Made by a program: the position numbers and the translations under genes
In this document: positions 61,799 through 64,000 of the stretch, piece after piece
How positions within the stretch are numbered: the stretch's first letter is position 1
Layout of the letters: each line of letters starts with the position of its first letter
The notes under the pieces: model-generated
Databases searched by the model: none
What the model saw: only the letters and a program-made list of their open reading frames with translations
Told to the model about the DNA's origin: nothing
Assembly (NCBI GenBank): GCA_030684515.1
Contig: JAUXVJ010000002.1
Location: 186,001-250,000 of the forward strand
Origin: Actinomycetota bacterium
GTDB lineage: Bacteria; Actinomycetota; Actinomycetes; S36-B12
Length of the DNA: 64,000 nt
Reading direction: 5' to 3'

Positions 61799-61827
61799 AA
61801 TGGCCCGCGGCTTTGCCGCGGGCCATT
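61799..61827. terminator. hairpin after the HdeD-like gene
   Basis: 12-bp perfect stem AATGGCCCGCGG with CCGCGGGCCATT, 5-nt loop. No long T-tract follows on either side, so termination strength is uncertain. Confidence 0.65.
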
Positions 61828-61832
61828 ACATT
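61827..61832 (+). promoter_or_regulatory. -10 element of the IclR gene, leaderless
   Basis: TACATT, 6 nt, then ATG at 61839. It shares one base with the preceding hairpin. Confidence 0.5.
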
Positions 61833-61838
61833 TGTGTC

Positions 61839-62486
61839 ATGGCCGCCGAGACTTCGCAGACTCTGGGCCGTGGCCTGCGCATTCTCGAAGTAGTCGCTGA
61901 CGCCCCTGATGGGCTGACTGTCACTGAGATTTCTCAGACCTTGGGCATTGGCCGCACGGTCATTTATCGCCTCGTTGTCACCCTTGAGCAGCATGCCTTT
62001 CTTCGAAGGTCAGCCGACGGCAAATGCCGTCTTGGCCTGGCGCTGCTCTCCATGGGTCGCCAAGTGCAACCGGTAGTACGTGATGTGGCGCTACCAGCAT
62101 TGAGGCTCTTGGCTGACGCAGTTGGCGCGACGGCACATCTCACCATTGTTGATGGCCTTGAAGCTGTGGCAGCGGTTGTCGTGGAGCCCAGCCGTTCAGA
62201 TGTGCATGTTGCGTATCGCGTTGGTTCGCGTCATCCGCTTGAAGCCGGAGCGGCTGGCCGGGCCATCTTGGCCGCGCGCACTGCGGCTGGCCGTCCCTTG
62301 GATCCGCCGTGGATTCTGGCGACGAACGATGGACCCCAAGGCGCCTATGGCATTGCCGCGCCGATCAACTCAGTTCCAGGCCTGGAAGCAAGCGTGGGGG
62401 TGGTGTCATTGCGAGAATTGCCAGAGCAAGAAGTAGGTCCTCGTGTAGCGCGTGCCGCTGGCGAGATTTCACGAGCGCTTCGCTGA
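61839..62486 (+). CDS. IclR family transcriptional regulator
   Basis: 215 residues. N-terminal winged helix: GRGLRILEVVADAPDGLTVTEISQTLGIGRTVIYRLV, quoted in part, then an effector domain with AHLTIVDGLEAVAAVV and HPLEAGAAGRAILAAR. Shorter than the usual 250-270 because the C-terminal part of the effector domain is trimmed. Target genes unknown. Convergent with the carboxypeptidase gene, 1 bp apart. Confidence 0.88.
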   Translation: MAAETSQTLGRGLRILEVVADAPDGLTVTEISQTLGIGRTVIYRLVVTLEQHAFLRRSADGKCRLGLALLSMGRQVQPVVRDVALPALRLLADAVGATAHLTIVDGLEAVAAVVVEPSRSDVHVAYRVGSRHPLEAGAAGRAILAARTAAGRPLDPPWILATNDGPQGAYGIAAPINSVPGLEASVGVVSLRELPEQEVGPRVARAAGEISRALR

Positions 62487-62487
62487 T

Positions 62488-63762
62488 CTACCAGCATCCA
62501 GTGACGGTCGCTGCCAGCCCATCAACAGCCTGCCTGGTCTTCAATGGGCTGACTCCCTGCGGGCGATCGTTGACCAGAAACGAGAAGATTTTTGCGCGCC
62601 CATCGACACCATGGGTGACTCCGGAAAGTGCGATGGTGTCGAACAGAGTCCCAGTCTTTGCTCTAATTGCCCCTCGAGCGCATGCGCTGGGCTTACTGCT
62701 GTAGCGATGAAAGCGATCATCAAGGGTGCCATCTACACCCGAGGTTGGCATAGAGCCAGGATCAAACATCACGGCGTATCGCGAAGGATCCGTTGTGCTG
62801 GCAAGACGAAGCAGAGCTGCAAGAGACAGTGCAGTGAGTCGATCTTTGCGTGAAAGGCCGCTGCCGTCGGCCAGAGTCAAGGCTCTGCGGTCGATGCCCA
62901 GGATGTCAAAATTTGCGAGCGCCGCTTGCTCAGCTCCGGACCAGGTGGCTGCATGTCCAGTGGCCAAAGCGACATGTCGGTACAGCAACTCCGCAACATT
63001 GTTCTCGGAATCCAGAAGCATGAGATGCACTGCGTCGGCAACGGTGTGCGGACTTATTGACGTCAGGGCAGGCGTGCCAGCGGGCACGTCGATCTCAGTA
63101 CCTGGAGTCACATTCAATCCTTGAGTTCGCAGTTGATCTATGAAGGTGTCACGCGCGTGCGCAACCGGGCTGCGGCTGTAATCGCCGAGCTTGGCCAATG
63201 CGCTGACGGGTGCCACGACGTACGGCACGTAGCCCTTCGTCCAACCAGGGCCGTTGCTGGCCCGTGGAAGCAGATTGACATCGGTGTCCACGACCAGCGG
63301 CTGTGCGTGATCGAGCAAGGCAGCAGTCTGATCAGCAAGGCTTCGCAGATTGCGAGCTGTCAGCAGTGGGTCGGCACCACCCTGCAAAGTGATGTGTCCT
63401 GGTTGGGTGCCGTTGAACACAGCAGTCGTGAATGTTTGGGTGGGACTCATCGTGGACAGCGCATTCACAGCAGTGACGATCTTCATATTCGAAGCGGGAA
63501 GCATCGGCGTATCTGCATCGCGTGAGGCGATGATGCGTTGAGATTCAGCGTCCATGACTACGAGCGCTACATCCTTGCCAATGGCTTTGTTATGCAATCG
63601 TTGTGAAATGCGACTGTTGACGCGTGATTCTGCAGGTGATTGCGCTTCAGTCAGAACAGCGCTGGCGGCCGGTGGCATGCTGATTACACTGGCGGCTGTG
63701 AGAAGGCTGATTGCAGTCAATAGCACAAGACCGGATTGGTGAATCTGAAACGCACGCCGCAT
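62488..63762 (-). CDS. dacB: D-alanyl-D-alanine carboxypeptidase/endopeptidase (PBP4, S13 family)
   Basis: 424 residues from ATG at 63762, with a signal peptide (about 8-36). Penicillin-binding motifs: SxxK in LPASNMKIVTAV (about 85-96), SxN in DSENNVAELLYRH, and KTG in IRAKTGTL. All present, so probably active in trimming peptidoglycan peptides. A longer ORF starts at 63786 but adds no signal-like sequence. Confidence 0.9.
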   Translation of the reverse strand: MRRAFQIHQSGLVLLTAISLLTAASVISMPPAASAVLTEAQSPAESRVNSRISQRLHNKAIGKDVALVVMDAESQRIIASRDADTPMLPASNMKIVTAVNALSTMSPTQTFTTAVFNGTQPGHITLQGGADPLLTARNLRSLADQTAALLDHAQPLVVDTDVNLLPRASNGPGWTKGYVPYVVAPVSALAKLGDYSRSPVAHARDTFIDQLRTQGLNVTPGTEIDVPAGTPALTSISPHTVADAVHLMLLDSENNVAELLYRHVALATGHAATWSGAEQAALANFDILGIDRRALTLADGSGLSRKDRLTALSLAALLRLASTTDPSRYAVMFDPGSMPTSGVDGTLDDRFHRYSSKPSACARGAIRAKTGTLFDTIALSGVTHGVDGRAKIFSFLVNDRPQGVSPLKTRQAVDGLAATVTGCW

Positions 63763-63863
63763 GGAGCCATCATGCGACACGACCAAGGCAACTCAGCAAT
63801 TCGGCTCTCGGAATGTGATGACGCACAATGGAGTCTCATCGTTTCCGACATTGGAGATCTGCT

Positions 63864-64000
63864 GTGCGACGACTAGTTGCCATTGCGCGCGTAGCCATGT
63901 TGGCCAGCGTGCTGCTCGCCACTGGTCTGGCTATGCCCGCTGCTCAGGCACAGGGAAGTCCCAAGATCGTGACGGGCTGGATGCCTTATTGGATGACCAG
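63864..64000 (+). CDS. secreted protein, N-terminal part (possibly glycoside hydrolase family 18-like)
   Basis: Runs from GTG at 63864 (GGAG upstream) through the window edge, 45 codons. MRRLVAIARVAMLASVLL is the start of a signal peptide with likely cleavage after AQA, then GSPKIVTGWMPYWMT. The G-W-M-P-Y-W string right after the signal peptide is seen in glycoside hydrolase 18-type secreted proteins, so this is a guess at a chitinase- or spore-hydrolase-like enzyme; the catalytic part is outside the window. Confidence 0.55.
   Translation, partial: MRRLVAIARVAMLASVLLATGLAMPAAQAQGSPKIVTGWMPYWMT

Overview
This is 64 kb of actinobacterial chromosome, moderately GC-rich by eye and very gene-dense. 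The evidence for Actinomycetota is: a mycothiol biosynthesis deacetylase (mshB); actinobacterial small families (DUF3117, DUF3107, DUF3039, DUF3052); a FolP2-type dihydropteroate synthase paralogue; GTP-dependent PEP carboxykinase; actinobacterial-type dapC and dapD; a Tad pilus cluster with the Flp/TadE/TadG-like set; a tmRNA whose tag ends in YALAA; and abundant promoters of the leaderless type (TANNNT, then 6-7 nt, then the start codon). I cannot name the genus. Gene content fits an environmental actinomycete of modest genome size. I see no phage, plasmid, insertion sequence, CRISPR array, rRNA or tRNA. The left edge cuts a DUF3052 gene and the right edge cuts a secreted protein gene.

Layout. 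1-7.2 kb: small DUF genes, typA, a DinB-like protein, an S9 peptidase, mshB, a membrane protein and a flavin reductase. 7.3-24.3 kb: a housekeeping block whose order resembles the Mycobacterium typA to mrp region: VanW, fdxA, dapC, gltA, dapD/dapE, YceI, LOG protein, DUF5666, folP2, DivIVA-like, SRPBCC, DUF3117, O-methyltransferase, htrA, tatB, mrp, DUF1003, MgtE-like CBS protein, an HATPase and a ParA-like ATPase. 24.3-27.1 kb: DEAD-box helicase, DUF3107, alpha/beta hydrolase. 27.1-31.7 kb: Tad pilus operon tadA-tadB-tadC-flp-tadE-tadE2-tadG. 31.7-36.4 kb: transglutaminase, then prfB-ftsE-ftsX-smpB-ssrA, linking termination, division and ribosome rescue. 36.4-47.6 kb: a more accessory stretch with a glycine-zipper protein, an ArsR/AHSA1/DHFR-like operon, an Ig-like secreted protein, a methyltransferase, a VOC protein, a potassium channel overlapping a PAP2-like/kinase-like/flippase fusion, an MFS transporter and a serine-triplet-repeat protein. 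47.7-52.4 kb: a GGDEF-EAL protein beside a two-gene operon of an AdoMet-decarboxylase-like protein and a LuxI/FeeM-like acyltransferase-fold protein, then DUF2889. 52.4-64 kb: tesB, aldo/keto reductase, trmB, a PatB-type aminotransferase, an SGNH protein, pckG, ornithine carbamoyltransferase, DUF3039, a solute-binding lipoprotein, an HdeD-like protein, an IclR regulator, a PBP4-type carboxypeptidase and a truncated secreted gene.

Main themes: diaminopimelate and cell-wall supply (dapC, dapD, dapE, VanW, dacB); redox (mshB, fdxA, mrp); envelope and export (htrA, tatB, Tad); translation quality control (prfB, smpB, ssrA, typA). The most promising undescribed items are (i) the AdoMetDC-like/LuxI-like operon beside a c-di-GMP enzyme, a candidate signal-molecule system; (ii) the serine-x-x triplet-repeat protein at 47.4 kb; (iii) the leaderless promoter grammar, including a 7-bp element that appears to serve as -10 for both dapD and dapE; and (iv) two genes whose best-supported starts are non-canonical (AUC and CUG).
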